A stretch of 64,000 bases of DNA from Cunninghamia lanceolata (GCA_027924645.1 BSBN01000187.1:12356001-12420000); one strand, 5' to 3'; positions 1 to 12,927 are shown, counted from the stretch's first letter. Program-made: numbers and translations. The notes: generated by a model not told the origin, from the letters alone.

Positions 1-1184
1 CAAATTTTGGGAAGTAGTTTTTTGTAGGAGGAGGTGGCTAGATTTTGGGTTGCAGAGGCATATTTTGCTATGAAGTGAATAATTTTTGAATGATAGCTTT
101 CTTTCTAGGTCGAGTTATATGAGTAACACATTATGTGTGGATTATTTATGACTATCTCCTTGGGTATTTGCATTTTTCTTTTGAATAAAGTTACCAAGGG
201 TTTTTGAGTTCTTCAATATACATTTGTTATGTTGCATGTTTGATTTTTTTCATCTATTCAAGGAGTAGATTAAATTTTCTTTGGGTCAGACATGGAGGAA
301 AATGTGTAATATCAAGGGATTATTGAAGCATATGGTCATAGATGATTCTCTTTCTTGGACAAACTACTCTTAGATAATAATTTCATTATTTTCAGTCCTC
401 TGGTTATGAAGTTCTGCTATCATAAGGAAACATTTACATTGTTGAATTTGACTCTGCTACCTAGATAAAGCACTGATCTAGAATTTGTTTGCCCAAAGGT
501 CCAGGAAACCAAACAATTTAAAAGAAAAATCATTTAAACCATTTTATGTTTTATTTTATTTAGGTTTAGGTGCTGCATGTTCTCAGATTTAACCAGTGAG
601 ATAGTCTAAGAGTATTGCCAGTCTAGGGTAAATCTTACAAATCTTGGTGCATACCTGAGAACATTCTACCTGAGTTAGTCAATGATAAATCTTTTGGTTG
701 TGAACAAGGGAATACCCTCTTAGGTGTGGCAAAGCCTAAAGTGAATGGGAGATATGAGACAATCTCCCACTCTATTGGCCAAGTCATCCATTGAACTTGA
801 GCATAAGAAGTGGCAAATCTTTAGAGTTTGATGTGTTCAAATTTGGGAACCAACAATCAGTATCATCCCGTGGCTCGCAATGGACATTTTTCACTTGACA
901 GCTTCTGGCCACAACCTATTGGAGTCACTTGAGATAGAGAGGATATATTCTAAATATCATATCGAAAGTTCAAAGAAAAGAAAATAGTAGAGTTATCACT
1001 TAGTAATATTCCTCCTAGTGATGTCCCTAAGCCTCCTTGATCTTCTAAGGCTACAAATGTAATTCCTCCTATACCATAGGTAGTGAATGAAGCTAAGCTT
1101 GAATCAAAGGTTCTTCCCCATCCCTGAGCATCTAGTATATATGCCAAAGTTCCCCTTCTGCCATCCCTTCAATGAAAATGAGGT
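1..1184. other. Unassigned flank left of copia element B
   Basis: No recognisable coding domain, RNA gene or repeat boundary is visible. The one short minus-strand frame at 950-1147 has no family resemblance I recognise and is probably chance. The stretch ends where the copia LTR begins with TGTTGAACAC at 1185. Confidence 0.5.
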
Positions 1185-3323
1185 TGTTGAACACACCAAG
1201 ATACTGAGAGGGGGATGAATTAGTATCTCAACAAACTTCAAATCCTCTGGAGCAGATTAAAACTTAAGCATTACAGTATTAACATAAACATGAAGGATCA
1301 ACACAATGTACATCAACACATAACATCAAATAAATGTGGAAAACCCAAAAAGGGAAAAACCACGGTGAGGATTAACTCACAATATATGAAGCTCAAAATT
1401 ACAACTTTGTTTTAGAGCTACAACCCAACGAAGCTACTACTCCCTACTGACTTTGTTTTAGGGATACAACCCAAGGAATCTACTACTCCCTAAAGAAAGT
1501 TTTTAGGATCACTCCCAAGGAAGCTACAAATCCATGTTGAGTTTGTTTTAGGGCTACAACCCAAGGAAGCAACTACTCCCTGAACTGAGAGTGAACTCAA
1601 AAAAATTACAGTATGACAGTCCTTTTACTGTCTGAAAACTGACATTGAAGCTCACACCTTTAATGATTGCAATTCTACCTCTTCTGATGATTGGATCAAT
1701 TAGGCACACTCTTCACTTCCCTCCTATCAAAAAAATGTCTTCAAGATGGATCAAGATAGTCCTTATTGCTTCTGGTATTTCTTCTTCAGTCATACAACAT
1801 AATGCATAACATGTTCATATTCTGCTCTTTTACATACTCACATATTCATCTTCGCAATCATACCTCACCTAGATCAACTAGGTTTATAATATATACATGA
1901 CATTACATTGATTTCATTACAAGTCAGCCAATACAATAAGAATATTACAATTTACAAGTCGGCCAGAGATCACACAACATGAAACATACATAGGGCAAGC
2001 CCTATCATGAGCTACACATTACTATAGAAGGAAACACATGCCTTGTGGATCCCAGCACACACTTAGTCTAGTACTAAACATTCTTCACAGCATCATCCTT
2101 CAAGGAATAACATCTACATGCTTCACAAATTTTAATTAGGTCGCCCTTAAGAAAGAACACATGAAGCATGTATCACAATGATCATTTCAACTTGGCAGTA
2201 CTCATGAATGATAACAAATTGCTTGCACTCCTTCCAGATGAGTCAAAAGGCCCCAAACACTATCTCCAAGCACTTCTTAAACTCCACACAGCAAGAACTT
2301 TGTGGCGCATATCATCAATCTTCCTCTGTCAGCTAGGCTAGAGCATAACCCAACAACATCATCATTTTAAACCTCAACAAGTTCCAGAGAGAGCATAAAA
2401 ACCCATGTGGAGAAACTTGAGATAACACAAGATCATCAGGACCATCTTCTATTAGTCACTGTACCATTCCATGCCAAAATAAATTGGCGCACATCATCAG
2501 CATATGTCCTGAGAACAAATAGTCATCTAAAACAACTGTATCACAACTGTCATTTGAAAAAATAAACTTGAGGACCTCTAGACCACCTGAAACAAATATG
2601 GCTGCACTCATACACTAATCTGAATATATCCTCAAAACTTCATGAGAAAATATTCACTTGGGGAGGAATGCGGAGCATTCCAAACTATCTTCATCAACAC
2701 ATTATATTGCCAGAGCATAGACTGGAACACAATTACTTGCAACTTTCATTGTGGAAGAGAAAATGATCTTAAAATTTAGATTTAGCACATTTACAACATC
2801 CTTAACCTAACTTCTTAACTGCATGACCATAGCTTCAAATACAAAGGAATGCAAAGCATTTTACCAGGTAGTCTTTAAGGTAGCTTCCTACAACAGTAAC
2901 CTTCACCAACTTCTGGAGGCCAAAATCTTCATATAACAGCAAATACATTCTTAAGAATGATAGAAAGGATCATACAACATGCCACAGGTCATCAACAACA
3001 TCTTCCCATCCTCAGCAAAGCTTCTAATTCCCATCTTAATATATCATCATTCATCTTTATGCTTCTAATTCCCATCTTAATATTTCATCATGAAATCATC
3101 TCTATTGACCACAAACACCATGTCTTAATAATAATTGGGGCATGCATCCGACCATGAACATCATGAACCAACCATGAACATCAGGAACATCACTAAACAT
3201 TAGCAACTCTAAACAATAGCATCATTATTGTATCTCTGTTATCACACAAGTATCTCATCATCATAAACTGAGTGCTAACCTTATTCTAAGTGTTGACATC
3301 AATGAAAACACATATTTCCAACA
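1185..3323 (-). repeat. 3' LTR of copia element B
   Basis: It begins TGTTGAACAC and ends CCAACA, directly next to a polypurine tract on the minus strand, as a 3' LTR should. Near its left end it has the G-run followed by TGAATTAG, and then a GGAAAACCC / GGGAAAAACCACGG block. The LTRs of element A show the same order of motifs. The second LTR of this element is not in the window, so the boundaries rest on motifs rather than on a paired repeat. Confidence 0.7.
1404..1581. repeat. Imperfect tandem repeat within LTR of B
   Basis: About four imperfect units of roughly 45-50 bp, each containing a version of TTTTAGGGCTACAACCCAAG followed by GAAGCTACTACTCCCT. They lie just inside the GGGAAAAACCACGG motif of the LTR. 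Confidence 0.7.
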
Positions 3324-3342
3324 ATCTCCCCCTTTGTCATTG
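3324..3342 (-). promoter_or_regulatory. Polypurine tract of element B
   Basis: On the minus strand this reads CAATGACAAAGGGGGAGAT immediately before the 3' LTR. It is the expected plus-strand DNA priming site. Element A has a near-identical tract at the same place (5566-5584). Confidence 0.75.
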
Positions 3343-3664
3343 ATGGCAACAAATTCTCCACCTTATATGTCTATTTCTCTCTCTCCCCCCTTTGACATCA
3401 AAGGCAAAGGGCAACTGCTTCACTCCCTTGGGGAACAAATTCTTCCCCTAAGGTGCACATTTCCTTGATTTTCTCCTCCTTTGATATTCATTCTTTCTTT
3501 CTTGAAGTAACTCATAGTCTCCTCCTATTAGAAACAACCACTACCTATACCCCCTGGGAGGTAGCCACCATTAGTCAAGGAAAAAGACATAGCATGAAAT
3601 CACCTTAGATAGATGCACCACTATGCATCTAGAAAGAAGGAGGGGCAATTACCCCTAACCTTTG

Positions 3665-4228
3665 TCAAAGATCTTCAAAAGTATCCTTTGCAAGAGGCTT
3701 TGTGAAGATATCTACAATCTGATCCTTTGTTGGAACATATTCCAACTTTACTTACTTTTCTGCAACCTTCTCTCTCAAAAAATGATACATGATTTCTATA
3801 TGCTTGGTTCTAGAACACATCACTAGATTCTTGGAAATATTGATAGCACTTGTATTATCACACAAAATAGAAATAGGCTCATCATATAATACCTTGATAT
3901 CCTTTAGGGTTTGCTTCATCCACAATACATGTTTACAACATGATGTTGCTACAATATACTCTACCTCTATAGTTGATAATGACACTGAATCTTGTTTCTT
4001 GCTCTGCCATGAAACCAATTTGCTTCCTAAAATGAAAACACCACCACTTGTACTTCTTCTATTATCAACACAACCAGCCCAATCAGGATTAGTGTAGGCA
4101 CTGAGATCAAAATCATTATCTCTTGGATACCATAAGTCAAAATCTAGATTTCCCTTCAAGTATCTAAATATTCTTTTCACTGCCTTTTCATGTGTTTTCT
4201 TGGGATTGGCTTGATATTTGGAAACCAC
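3665..4228 (-). pseudogene. Copia RNase H, C-terminal pol of element B
   Basis: This fragment resembles the copia RNase H that would degrade the RNA strand during reverse transcription. Visible family landmarks are FRYLKG, the AYTNPDWAG segment (usually TDADWAG, so an acidic position has become Asn), RRSTSGGVF, the EVEYI segment, LCDNTSA and KTKHIEI, then the terminal DIFTKPL. A TAA interrupts the frame after EKVAEK and a TGA follows FEDL near the natural end. The RT part of the same gene lies beyond element A at 18790-19399. The copy is not functional. Confidence 0.85.
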
Positions 4229-5565
4229 TGTTGGAATTAGACCAGACAACCGAGATGGGGGGGTGAATCAGTTATCCCACAATAAAAACTTTTTCTACTT
4301 TTTAACCTTCTTTATTATCTTACTACCAGATTAATGATGTGAACATTAAAGCATAGATCAACAACATAAGAGTAAAAACATAATCATCACACTTGACACC
4401 AAGATTTTATGTGGAAACCCGGTTAAGGGAAAAACCACGGTGGGGGTTAACCCACAAAGATTTGTACCCTGTTAAAAGTACTTTAGAAAAATAGAAGGCA
4501 CATGCCTTTAGGTGCACTGCCCAGAGCTCACTACCCAAAAGAGAGGCTCCTTGCCTACAAAATTTATTTAGAATAGAAAGAATTAACTAAGAAATATCAT
4601 CTACTTCACGCCTGATTCAGTTTCAATGAATGCTCAAGAACTTTTGCTTTGCCCCAAATTCTTCTTCACACTGTACTACTCTCACTCCTTTTCTTCTCTA
4701 TTCTACTTCTGATCCTTTATTCAGATTTTATCTAATTTGTACAAGGATTCTTTTCAACAACTCTTCAACAAGTATTTATATGCTTCATCAACCTTGGAAT
4801 GATCAACAATGTCGGCTAAACTTGACACAGATCCTCACATTGTCGGCCAAACACAACTAAGACTTGAATCTACTTCTACAATCACTCCATGCTTCATAAA
4901 AATTCTCTTAAAGCATCTGTAACATGCTAGGAATATCCGGTTGGCCAAGACTGGGAAGAACATCAACCTCAAAGAAGAAATCTTCAATCAACAAGATCAA
5001 ACTTCAATGCGGACCTGCAACATAGTAGCCATATGATGCAGAGACCTCCATAGGCACATTGAAATCACCAATAACATTCACTCTAAACCATATTGCCAGA
5101 AACATTTGAATCTTCCTTCAGAATCTCAAGAACACTATCTTCCATGACTATCAAACTAGAAAGATAGCTTGCGGACCACCAAACCACAAACCACTGGATT
5201 TGATGATACACACTAACTTCCTAAACATGCCTTCATATCCGTAGACCAAAATAGTTCACTACAGAGCAATCCAGACCAACTTACTATTACACTGTCTCTT
5301 CTGAATACTGTAAAATCTAGTTCTACTCAGATGGCCATAACTTCTTCAAATCTTCATGCGGATCTCTTAATTCTTAACTGGAGCAACCTCTAACAATCCT
5401 CTACATAGCCATATGGTCTACATGCATTGATTATCATTAATTTTCTTAATATCCTCAACAATCTAGTCTTCTATATAGACAACAAAATAGGATATAGTTG
5501 ACACCAATGGCAACAAGGATATGTTGACATCAATGACAACACCACTTAGGCACATATTTGGAACA
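4229..5565 (-). repeat. 3' LTR of copia element A
   Basis: It starts TGTTGGAATTAG and ends TTTGGAACA, matching the LTR at 17451-18784 along its length with scattered substitutions. A G-run followed by TGAATCAG lies near the left end, and a GGGAAAAACCACGG block lies about 200 bp further in. Confidence 0.92.
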
Positions 5566-5998
5566 AACACCCCCTTTGTCATTGATGGCAACATATGATG
5601 TGAAAAACTAAATTTAACCATCAAGACAAGAACTTCTCCCCCTTTCTCTTCTCACTTCTTAAACTACTTTCATTACTTCTCCCCCTTACATCAGTAACTA
5701 GTTTTTCACATTACTTCTCTCCCCCTTTGACATCAATGGCAAAGGGAACATATTTGCTATCTTTTCTCCCCTTTTTGCTTTAGACTGATCCCAAAATTTG
5801 GAGTAGTTGGCAAGGGGAACATATTTGCTATCTTTTCTCCCCTTTTTGCTTTAGACTAATCCCAAAATTTGCATACTGACTACTCCCCCTTTGAGTAGTA
5901 CCTTCTTAACATCAATCCGGATCACAAAATATGAATGTAAATTCCACCGGACTGATGCACCTTAGTGCATCTTAGTTCTGATTAGGAGGGGTAATTAC
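5566..5998 (-). other. Polypurine tract and 3' untranslated region of element A
   Basis: The tract adjoining the LTR reads CAATGACAAAGGGGGTGTT on the minus strand (5566-5584). Several more AAAGGGGGAG-like tracts follow at about 5636-5646, 5679-5686, 5718-5729 and 5883-5892. A 71-bp direct duplication carrying one such tract occupies 5737-5807 and 5808-5878, with only a few differences between units. Confidence 0.75.
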
Positions 5999-7425
5999 CC
6001 CTAACTTTTCTCTAAATACTCAAAAGTATCTTTGGGAAGAGGCTTAGTGAAGATGTCCACAATCTGTTCTTTGGAAGACACAAACTCCAACTTGACTTCA
6101 TTCTCATTAACTTTCTTTCTAAAGAAGTGAAACTTGATAGATATATGCTTTGTCTTTGAATGCAATACTAGATTCTTGGAAATGCTTATAGCACTTGAAT
6201 TATCACAAAAGATTGTAACTGGCTCCTCAAACACAACACTGATGTCCTTCAACATTTGCTTCATCCACAAAACTTGAGAACAATTATTTGCTGCTGTTAT
6301 ATACTCTACCTCTACAATAGATAGAGAAATTGCTTCTTTCTTTTTGCTCATCCAAGAGACCAATCTTTTTCCCAAGAAGAATACACCACCACTAGTACTT
6401 TTTATATCATCCACATCTCCTACCCAATTAGCATCTATATATGCATGAAGAGTGAAGTCATTGTCCTTTGGATACCACAGTCCATAATCAATTATCCCCT
6501 TGAGATATCTGAAAATTCTTTTGATTGCCACAACATGAGATTCTTTTAGATCAACTTGAAATCTAGAAACAAGTCCAACTTCATTCATGATGTCAGGTCT
6601 GGTCTAAGTCAGATAGAGCAATCCTCCAATCATTGATCTATAACTTTTCTGATTTGCCTTTGGGGAGTCATCATCCTTTCTTAGCTTACATCTTGTTACC
6701 ACAAGAGTACCTACTAGCTTTGAATCTTCCATTCCAAACTTCTTCAACAATTCTTTCACATACTTGGATTGAGATATGAAGATACCTTTATCTAACTAAA
6801 CAATTTGTAGACCTAGGAAGAAATTCATCTCACCAACATTGACATCTCAAACTCAATTTTCATCTAATCAGCAAATGCTTTGCACATGCATTCATTTCCA
6901 CCAAAAATGATATCATCGAAAAAGACCTCAACAATTTGAATGTCCTCATGATTTATCTTCAAGTACAGATTACTATCAGCAGTACCTTTGCTAAATCTTA
7001 GCTTAAGCAAATGCTTATCTAATCTGGCATACCAAGCTCTTGGAGCTTGCTTGAGTCCATACAAGGATTTTCTTAGTCTACAAACCATATCTCCCTGATC
7101 AGACAACTGAAATCCTTTTGGTTGTTCAATGTATACCTCTTCCTCCAAATCTCCATTTAGAAATTCTAATTTGACATCCATCTGATAAACTTTAAAATCT
7201 TTGAAAGTAGTAAAAGCAAGAAATAATCTGACTGCCTCTATCCTTGCCACCAGAGCAAAAGTTTCTCCAAAATCAATTCCTTCCACTTGAGAATAACCTT
7301 TACATACTAGCCTTGCCTTGTTTCTTACAACTTCACCATCTTCATTTAGTTTATTCTGAAAGACCCATTTGGTTCCAATCACATTTTTGTCCTCAGGTCT
7401 GGGAACAAGATCCCAAGTGTGATTC
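5999..7425 (-). pseudogene. Copia reverse transcriptase and RNase H of element A
   Basis: Copia RT followed by RNase H, which together copy element RNA into DNA. RT landmarks in order are [20 protein letters not shown], the [15 protein letters not shown] block, QAPRAWY and FFDDIIFGG. The last is the catalytic YVDD motif with its first two residues changed and both aspartates kept. RNase H landmarks are FRYLKG, YIDANWVGD (second acidic residue now Asn), KSTSGGVF, EVEYI, FCDNSSA and DIFTKPLPKD. Stops or frameshifts separate the RT part (to about 6864) from RNase H (6588-6001). The N-terminal edge is cut by the gypsy insertion, and the missing upstream codons lie at 14708 onward. Confidence 0.88.
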
Positions 7426-8761
7426 TGGTGCAGGGGCACCATAGTAAAATCTACTATGTTGAAATAAGGCCTATTTGGCCATGCCATCTTGCTCATGTTT
7501 TGTTTTCTAAAAACCTAGAAGTCTTTGTATTCCATTTGGCAAATAATGGACACATTTTGTATCTCATAGAATTTGAAAAGATCAACAGGAGTTAGTTGGG
7601 ATTTAGGGCAGTTGGCCTTCCCTAACTGTTGAGCAACTGTTGATTTTCCAACTCTGGTTTAGTAAAAGCACAGAGGAGCAACCGAGGAGGAGTTCAGTAG
7701 ATTTGAAGATTGTGATTAGGAAATCATCTGAGAAATAACAACTTTTGTCCGTCATTTTCTGTGTCGTAAATATTTCCTAACTATTCATATAGATTTCGGT
7801 GCTCTGAATTGAAATAGTTAGTCTAAATTGTCGAAGATGAGTAGATAACCATTCCACTAATGGAATTCCAAAGAAATTAGTGGAATGGCATTTGTCTGTA
7901 CATATTTTTGTTTATTTTTCTTTTCTTTTATCTGTTTGGAGGGGTAGATGTTCCAGAATGAGGAGTGTGCATAGTAGCATGCCCTACCATCTCTATGTGC
8001 TAGGCATAGAGTGTAGATCAGACTGTGTGAGAGTAACAACCCTATCGGCGTGTTGCTAGGAGTCAGAACCAAGTTTTTGCCAAAGTCAAACAGAGTCAAG
8101 AGTATCGGTGCATCGGGTAGATAACTTGGCATTGGACCAACAATGTTGGTCTTACCGATCGAGAGTATCGGAGTGATAAGGGATAACTTACACTGACGGA
8201 GATCCATTGGGAGAAATCAGCGTATCGGTAACTCTAGAGTAAGTCCCACTAATAAGTCAAGTCACGCCAAAGAGGGGGTTGGCCCATTGGTGCATCGGCG
8301 TAAGTTGATAAGTGTTTGCTGATGACAAGGGTCATAGCAATGAGAGATTTGTTACTGTGGAACTAACTGTCGGCCGAACGAAGAAGAAGTCTCGCCAATA
8401 GGAGGTATTAGATAGACTTAGTGTTCAGAAAAATAGTTCCAAAGTTCACCAATAGTGAAGAGTCTTGTCGAAGACAAATGCCATTAGCATATCATAAACA
8501 CATCAAAGGAGTTTCCCGATAAAGTCACATCTCATCGATGATGGAAGGTAGATTGACTCGGTGTGAGTCTTGATGTATCTCACTGATGATAAATTTAGTT
8601 GAGCTATTGGCATAAGATTGGTCAACGGTAAGACTTGAGAAAGTCATATTGATCATTGTGTATCTGACCGATCGAGGTGTATTGGTGGCTAGTAAGTGGA
8701 GTCTGGCTAACAAAAGACAAATTTGGTTTTGCCCACGGTTCCCATTGTGTGCTCCTCAACA
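7426..8761 (+). repeat. 5' LTR of the chromodomain gypsy
   Basis: It begins TGGTGCAGGGGCACCA, whose GGTGC and GCACC arms can pair, and ends CTCCTCAACA. It matches 13355-14702 over its full length with substitutions and small indels. No strong coding frame is present. Confidence 0.92.
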
Positions 8762-8764
8762 TAT

Positions 8765-8776
8765 TGGTATCAGAGC
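8765..8776 (+). promoter_or_regulatory. Primer binding site (initiator Met tRNA type)
   Basis: TGGTATCAGAGC, three bases downstream of the 5' LTR. This is the usual complement of the 3' end of plant initiator methionine tRNA. Confidence 0.9.
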
Positions 8777-8882
8777 CTGAAAAGATTTGGGCAGCAAGTT
8801 GAATTAAGGATTTGCAAGACTGTTGGGTGCTGTCTATGAATAGTGTATGTTAGACAGAGAAAGTGAAGGAGAGGCTAGCAAT

Positions 8883-9924
8883 ATGCCTCCAAAGGGGATG
8901 ACCAACGAAGTGGTCAAGAAATTTAAGGAGATGGAAGAGATGATCAAGATTGGAGTCAAGGAAACACTCCAAGTTGAGATGAAGGCACTAAAGATAGGAA
9001 AGAAATCAGATGATGAATCTGATGGAGAGGAAGAAGAAGAGGAACAAGAAGAGGCAGAGATACCAGCTGAACAAAAGCATTTCCTGGAAGCCATTAAGGC
9101 TATTGGCAAGGACTCTTTAGAGGCTCAGATAGATATCCCTAGTTTAGTGGGAAGATGAATGCTGATGAAGTCATGGAGTGGATTGGGGCCCTAAACAACT
9201 ATTTTGAGTACAAAAAAGTTCCTGAAAGTAAGAGAGTTAAGTTTGCAAAAACTAAACTCAAAGGTGCTGCCCTTACACGGTGGAATTACACCCAAGGAGA
9301 GAGGGTAAAGAATGGGAAGAGTATGATCTCTTCGTGGAGCAGAATGCTAGAGAAGATCAAGTCCCAGTTCCTTCCATCTGACTACGAGGTGTAGATATAC
9401 AGGAAATGTAGAACCTCAAGCAAAAAGATATGGATGTAGCTACTTACACTGAGGAGTTTCACAAATACACTCTTCATTGTGGGTACATGGAGGATGAAAA
9501 AGCCAAGGTAGAAAGGTATCTAAATGGTCTAAGGTTCAATATTCAAGATGAGATAAGTTTGTTGACCCCTGAAACCATGGAAAAATGCTTTCAAGTAGCA
9601 TTAAGAGCTGAAGAGAAGCTGAAGAGGAAAGGTGAAAAGCAAGGTAGAGAAAGAGGTGGCAGAAATTTTAGAGGCAGAGGCAGTTTTGGAGGAAGAAATC
9701 CTAACCGGAGGCCTAATGGTGAGTCTAGCCAAGAAGAGCAAGTTGGGGACTCAAGTAGCAGAGGAGGCTACCAAGGAAGAAGGTCTAATGGAAGAGGTGG
9801 GACAAATGGATCAGGTAGAGGATCCAAGTTCTCCAATATGAGATGTTATAACTACAGTCAGGTAGGACACCCTACATACAAGTGTCCAGAGAAGGCCTCA
9901 ACTTCTCATGGTAATGAGAGATGA
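8883..9924 (+). pseudogene. Gag of the chromodomain gypsy
   Basis: Structural capsid/nucleocapsid protein. I chose the start at MPPKG because the gag of element F (start 40335, minus) begins identically. An acidic, Glu-rich N-terminal segment is followed by the retrotransposon gag domain (MEWIGALNNYF, TRWNYTQGER, ATYTEEF, RYLNGLRFNIQDE), a Gly/Arg-rich segment and a zinc knuckle CYNYSQVGHPTYKC. The second Cys of that CCHC motif has become Tyr. A frame change near 9158 and a TAG plus frameshift around 9394-9425 break it. The protein is clearly homologous to the better preserved F gag. Confidence 0.88.
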
Positions 9925-9930
9925 GCCACT

Positions 9931-10670
9931 TTGATTCAAGAGGGTGTAAGGAGTGTGACATCTTCTGAAGTGAATTTGACATTAGAGATGGAAGAAAATC
10001 TAATGATCAAGAGGACATTGCTCAAAGAACCAGTGCAGACTAAACCATCACAAAGAAGAGCTTTGTTTAGAGTCAACTGCAAGATCCAAGGTAAGGTTTG
10101 TAAAGTTATTATTGACTTTGGCTCTACTAACAATATTATATCTTTGGAAGCAGTAGATAAATTGAAATTAGATAAGATACCCCATAACTGTCTAAGGTCA
10201 ATTGGTTAAACAAGGGATAGCATATAGTCATCAATGAACAAGCATGGGTAGAATTTAGTATTGGGGGGTATAGAGACAAGATTTTGTGTGACATCCTTCC
10301 AATGGATGCTTGCCATCTTCTACTAGGTAGACCATGGCAGTTTGACAGAAAGGCTCATCATGATGGAGAAAAAAATGCTTACTTATTATAAAAGGATGGT
10401 GTGACTTATAGGATATAGTCATTGGTGGAAGAGGATCCACAACATGTAGGGTCTAGTATAATGCTAGTAGGAGAAAAGGAATTCCTTGAAATAGTAGAAG
10501 AATCAGGTGGAGTAGGTTTTACTCTGGTTGTGAAACCTAAGGAGAAGAAAAGAGAAAATATGAGAGAGATAGGACCTAGGGAGGCCAAAGAACTACTTGA
10601 GAGTTATAAGGAAGTAATTGCAGCAGATATACCAGACTCACTACCACCTATTAGAGATATCAGCCATTAG
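9931..10670 (+). pseudogene. Aspartic protease and linker of the gypsy
   Basis: Retroviral-type aspartic protease that would cleave the polyprotein. The core is KVCKVIIDFGSTNNIISLEA. The usual D-T/S-G catalytic triad is D-F-G here, so the enzyme should be inactive. Further on, the ILPMDACHLLLGRPWQFD segment is shared with element F (where it begins ILPMECCHLLLGRPW). The frame is broken near 10207 and 10390. It continues as the linker at 10422-10670 that leads into RT. Confidence 0.85.
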
Positions 10671-11960
10671 ATTGATCTCATATCGGGAGTTGTACTTCCC
10701 AATAAGGCAGCCTATAAGATGACCCCTTAGTAGAATGAGGAGATAGCCAGGAAGGTTCAAGAACTTTTAGACAAGGTGTTAATAAGAAAGAGTTTGAGTC
10801 CATGTGCAGTCCTCACTATTTTGGCACCAAAGAAAGATGGGAAATGGAGACTGTGTACTGATTCTAGGGCAATAAATAGGATAACCATCAGATACAAGTT
10901 TCCTATTCCTAGAATTAAAGACCTAATGGACTATTTGGGGGGTGCTACCCATTACTCTAAGATAGACTTGAAGAGTGGGTACCATCAGATAAGGATAAGA
11001 GAAAGAGATGAATGGAAAACAACATTTAAAACCAATGAAGGGTTATATGAGTGGCTTCTGATGCCCTTTGGTCTTTCAAATGCCCCTAGTACTTTTATGA
11101 GACTAATGAATGAGGTGTTGCAAGAGTTCATAGGGAAGTTTGTGGTAGTCTACCTTGATGATATCCTAGTGTTCAGCAAGAGCAAGGAAGAATACTTGAA
11201 ACATTTGGAAATAGTCTTGAAGAGGCTGCAAGACTAGAAGCTGTTGATAAACTTGGACAAATGTGATTTCATGAAACAAGGGTTGATCTACTTGGGTTTT
11301 GTCATTTCCAAAGGTGATCTGAAGATGGATCCTTCAAAGGTGGAGGCTATTTTGAATTGGCCCACACCTAAGACAGCAGGGGAGGTAAGGAGTTTCCACG
11401 GTTTGGCCACATTCTATAGGAAATTCATTAAGAACTCTAGTGACATTTGTGCACCTATGTTGGAAACCATCAAAGGTGGTTGCAAGGTGAAGTTTGTGTG
11501 GACAAGAGAAGCAGATAGGAGCTTTGAGAGTTTGAAATAGAAAGTTGCTAAATTCCCTATTTTAGTGTTACCTGATTTCAATAAGGTTTTCACAATTGAA
11601 TGTGATGCAAGTGGGCTGGCCATTGGAGCAGTGTTGAACCAAGAAGGCAGACCAGTAGCCTTTTTCAGTGAGAAATTGAATGAAGCTAAGAGGACATATT
11701 CCTCTTATGATTTAGAATTGTATGCCTTGGTACAAGATCTAAAAAAGTGGAGGCATTATTTGCTTCCCAAAGAATTCATTGTGTACACTAACAATCATTC
11801 TCTTAGTTTTTTGAATGGGCAGGAAAAACTCAGCCATAGACATATGAAATGGGTGGAAAGTCTGCAAGCATACACCTTCACCATCAAGCATAAGAAAGGG
11901 ATAACCAATAAGGTTGTTGATGCTTTAAGCAGAAGGGTGTTGACAGTCCAAGAAGTGTAG
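10671..11960 (+). pseudogene. Reverse transcriptase and RNase H of the gypsy
   Basis: RT landmarks are [66 protein letters not shown] and [13 protein letters not shown], with the catalytic YLDD intact. The RT connection is followed by RNase H: TIECDASGLAIGAVL, AFFSEKLNEAKRTYSSYDLE and VYTNNHSLSFL. The usual YTDH has become YTNN, losing a catalytic aspartate. In-frame TAG codons occur at 10668, 10728, 10731, 11235 and 11538, at least three of them where the family has Gln. From 10776 to 11960 the reading frame is otherwise continuous. Confidence 0.92.
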
Positions 11961-12850
11961 TTGCAAAGCATGGGTGTTGAGTCACTCAAGGAATTGTATG
12001 AAGAAGATTAGGATTTCAGAGAAATCTACAAGGTATCAATGAATTTGCTAATACTTTTCATAGTGAGTTTTCAGATTTTACATTGCAGAATGGACTATTG
12101 TTCAAAGGATGTCAGTTGTGTATCCCTAAATGCTCAATGAGGGATAATATTGTGAAGGAAAAACATAGTGGTGATTTAGGAGGACATTTTGGGTTGAATA
12201 AGACTTTGGATCTGGTAAAGAGATTTTATTTCTGGCCAAAAATGCAATCTGACATCAAAAAATTTGTTGAAAGTTGTATAGTATGCCAAAGAGCAAAAGG
12301 AGTCTCGACCAATGCAATATTGTATCAACCTTTACCAATACCCAACAGGCCTTGGGAATGTTTGAGTATGGATTTTGTGATGGGGTTACCCAAGACAAGG
12401 GCAGGTTTTGATAGTGTGTTTGTAGTGGTAGACCAATTCAGCAAGATGGCTCATTTCATTCCTTGCAGGACCACTAATGATGCTCGTTACATTGCAGGAC
12501 ATTTTTGGAAGACTTTGTGGAAAAGATTGGGAACAAATTTGTCTTTTAGTTTAGCCTATCATCCTTAGACTGATGGGCAAACTAAGGTGGTCAATAGATC
12601 TTTGGGCAATCTCCTTAGATGCTTAACAAAAGAACATGGCAGCAGTTGGGATGTGATACTCCCACTAGCAAAATATGCTTATAATGACTCGAAAAACAGA
12701 AGCACAGGTCTGAGTCCCTTTCAAATTGTATATGGTAGTCACCCCAGGGGTATTTATGAATTGAGAGACGTCCAAGGGTTGGACAAAAGGAGTGGTCATG
12801 CTGATGCATTTGCAGAAACCATGAAAGAAATACACCAACAAGTCTAAGAT
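11961..12850 (+). pseudogene. Integrase of the gypsy, core partly deleted
   Basis: DNA integrase. The zinc-binding N-terminus is visible (HSGDLGGHFG, then CIVCQRAKG). The first catalytic Asp is in LSMDFVMGLPKT. After DARYIAGHFWK the segment that normally carries the second catalytic Asp is missing, a deletion of roughly 25-30 codons. The third catalytic residue is also lost: the expected TDGQTE reads TDGQTK (12567-12586), preceded by TAG at 12566-12568. Another TAG lies at 12009-12011. The later FQIVYGSHP region is kept. The enzyme cannot be active. Confidence 0.88.
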
Positions 12851-12927
12851 ACTTTACACTAGAATAGTCAAAAGACAAAGGCTTGAATGGATCAAAGGAG
12901 AGGGATGTGTAGTATCAGGTAGGCAAC

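Noticed and set aside
950..1147. Minus-strand frame of 65 codons
   Set aside because: No recognisable motif, no conserved copy elsewhere in the window, and a length expected by chance.
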